The translations under genes and the position numbers were made by a program. Shown here one piece after another: positions 5,910 through 7,063 of a stretch of 7,063 nucleotides of DNA. The stretch's first letter is position 1. Each line of letters opens with the position of its first letter. The notes beneath the pieces were generated by a model, which had not been told where the DNA came from, did not search any database, and saw nothing but the letters and a program-made list of their open reading frames with translations. Source of the DNA: an uncultured Ruminococcus sp. (GTDB lineage: Bacteria > Bacillota > Clostridia > Oscillospirales > Ruminococcaceae); assembly GCA_937942105.1 (NCBI GenBank), contig CALDFS010000348.1, positions 1 to 7,063 on the forward strand, given 5' to 3'.

Positions 5910-7063
5910 TTCCGGTATTATACGATAAATCGGAGCGGGACTTCTCGCACAACGGCATCGGCTTTTTATCCGATGCCATTAAGGCGACTGTTACCGAGGA
6001 GCGAAACGGCGCTTTTGAACTGTCGCTACAATATCCAATCGGCGGAGTGTGGTTTGATTTAATTCAGAACAGCTCGATAATCAAGGCGAAGCCGAATGAA
6101 ACCTCAGAGCCTCAGCTCTTCAGAGTTTACAAGGTCAGCAAGCCTCTGAATGGCATTGTTACATACTCCGCCGAGCATATCTCCTACGATCTGAGCGGAG
6201 TTCCTGCGCTTGGATTCAGCATGAGCAATACCGCAGCTGAGGCTGCTATGGAGCGGGCTATAAGCGGCTCTGTAGTTCCTTGCCCTTATACTGTTCATAG
6301 CGATATAACGGATATAATGCCCTTCTCCGTCGAAGCTCCCGCATCGGTGCGTTCTATTCTCGGCTCCGTTCGGGACACCTTCGGCGGCGAGTTTGAGTTT
6401 GACAACTTTTCAGTATATCTGCATAAAGCTCGCGGACAGGATAACGGTGTAACAATTGAGTACGGTAAAAACCTCACCGACTTAAAGCAGGAGGATAATA
6501 TTTCCGACTGCTACACTCACATTCTGCCATATGCCGCGTATCAGGTAGAGCCGGAAGAATACAACGAAAACGCCGAGCCGGAAACCGTATATGTTTATCT
6601 GCCCGAAAAGATAATCCCTATTCCGGGTTCAGAAAGCTTCGGACATATCAAGGCTTATCCTATAGACTTCTCCGACCGCTTTGAGGATGGTGCAGACTTC
6701 ACCGAAGCTGCACTTCGGGAGCTTGCCGAGGATTATCTTTCGGATACGGATATTGGCGCTCCGAAGGTGAGCCTGACCGTCTCCTTCGTCCAGCTGTGGC
6801 AGGCCGAGGAATACAAAAACATAGCCTCGCTTGAACGCGTGAAGCTATGTGATATTGTGACTGTTAAATTCCCACGCCTCGGAGTTGAGAGTAAAGCGGA
6901 GGTTATAAAGACAGTTTTTAATGTCCTCAGCGAACGATATGAAAGCATAGCGCTCGGCGACGTTAAAGAAACGCTCGCAGACACAATCATCGAAGCTGAA
7001 AAAGAATATAACGCCAGCCAAATCCAGGTTCTGGAGGGACTGGAGGCCGTCCGCAAGCGGCCC
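5906..7063 (+). CDS. Tail-associated protein Tal / phage minor structural protein, 3' end beyond window
   Basis: The ATG at 5906 overlaps the Dit stop (ATGA), with GAGGTGG at 5891-5897 as ribosome binding site. The frame stays open for 386 codons to the window edge. Residues 1 to about 367 match the N-terminal structural domain of Gram-positive Tal proteins (gp27-like hub that plugs the tube below Dit). The signature VTEERNGAFELSLQYP lies at 29-44, with an FRVYKVSKPLNG strand pair, AEHISYDLSG (89-98), and LCDIVTVKFPRLG (324-336) near the domain end. The sequence ERYESIALGDVKETLADTI normally leads into the central helical part and then a peptidoglycan hydrolase or receptor-binding region. Here, from residue 368, it changes to GyrB/ParE-like sequence. 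The Tal identity of the first 360 residues is strong; what the gene encodes beyond the edge is unknown. Confidence 0.88.
   Translation, partial: MIPVLYDKSERDFSHNGIGFLSDAIKATVTEERNGAFELSLQYPIGGVWFDLIQNSSIIKAKPNETSEPQLFRVYKVSKPLNGIVTYSAEHISYDLSGVPALGFSMSNTAAEAAMERAISGSVVPCPYTVHSDITDIMPFSVEAPASVRSILGSVRDTFGGEFEFDNFSVYLHKARGQDNGVTIEYGKNLTDLKQEDNISDCYTHILPYAAYQVEPEEYNENAEPETVYVYLPEKIIPIPGSESFGHIKAYPIDFSDRFEDGADFTEAALRELAEDYLSDTDIGAPKVSLTVSFVQLWQAEEYKNIASLERVKLCDIVTVKFPRLGVESKAEVIKTVFNVLSERYESIALGDVKETLADTIIEAEKEYNASQIQVLEGLEAVRKRP
7007..7063 (+). other. In-frame GyrB/ParE N-terminal segment fused to Tal
   Basis: The last 19 codons read YNASQIQVLEGLEAVRKRP. This is the near-universal start of the GHKL ATPase domain of GyrB/ParE, where the chain normally continues GMYIG. 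In B. subtilis GyrB the equivalent stretch is YDENQIQVLEGLEAVRKRPG, preceded by a short variable Met-led leader. No ATG, GTG or TTG occurs in frame just upstream, so the topoisomerase gene would have lost its own start. The final 39 bases are about 72% GC by count, and nearly every codon ends in G or C, unlike the Tal gene before it. The codons for AEKE (6995-7006) would suit both proteins and may mark the join. Whether the rest of the topoisomerase gene follows cannot be seen. Confidence 0.8.

Noticed and set aside
6995..7006. Prophage attachment site at the Tal/GyrB-like join
   Set aside because: Integration sites lie at prophage ends near integrase or lysis genes, not within Tal, and no matching repeat copy is visible in the window. 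An artefact or illegitimate join fits better.
6733..7056. 107-residue antisense open frame at the right edge
   Set aside because: It is the Ser/Thr-rich shadow of the Tal frame, with no start context, and it crosses the suspected join.

Overview
The window is the head-to-tail and tail morphogenesis block of a siphovirus, most likely a prophage of a Gram-positive anaerobe of the class Clostridia. The evidence is the gene order, the protein families (HK97-type capsid, Gram-positive-type Dit and Tal), the strong AGGAGG ribosome binding sites and the middling GC content. Host assignment is an inference from style; no host gene other than the anomaly at the right edge is visible.

Layout, all on the + strand and packed tightly enough to be one transcript: the 3' part of an HK97-fold major capsid gene (1-860); a gp6-like head-tail connector (880-1179); a head-closure/adaptor protein (1183-1488); a probable tail terminator (1503-1883); the major tail tube protein (1898-2554); a tail assembly chaperone pair whose second half is read by a -1 frameshift at a perfect T TTT TTC slippery heptamer (2576-2941, then 2902-3273); a 634-residue tape measure protein with a TTG start and a very regular 11-residue repeat (3277-5181); the distal tail protein Dit (5178-5909); and the N-terminal part of the tail-associated Tal/minor structural protein (5906 onward). 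The last three are linked by ATGA stop/start overlaps. No gap exceeds about 21 bases, and I see no promoter, terminator, tRNA, CRISPR array, insertion sequence or attachment site.

How the genes work together: connector, closure and terminator proteins join the DNA-filled capsid to the tail. The chaperones load onto the tape measure, the tube protein polymerises around it to a length it sets, and Dit plus Tal form the tip that contacts the cell.

Most of this is an ordinary tail cassette. The real surprise is at the right edge. The Tal reading frame runs normally to about residue 367, then continues in frame into 19 residues that match the conserved N-terminus of bacterial GyrB/ParE (type II topoisomerase B subunit), with a local jump in GC. 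This is either an assembly or amplification chimera, a genuine rearrangement joining a truncated prophage to a topoisomerase gene, or, least likely, a real fusion protein. The window ends before this can be decided.
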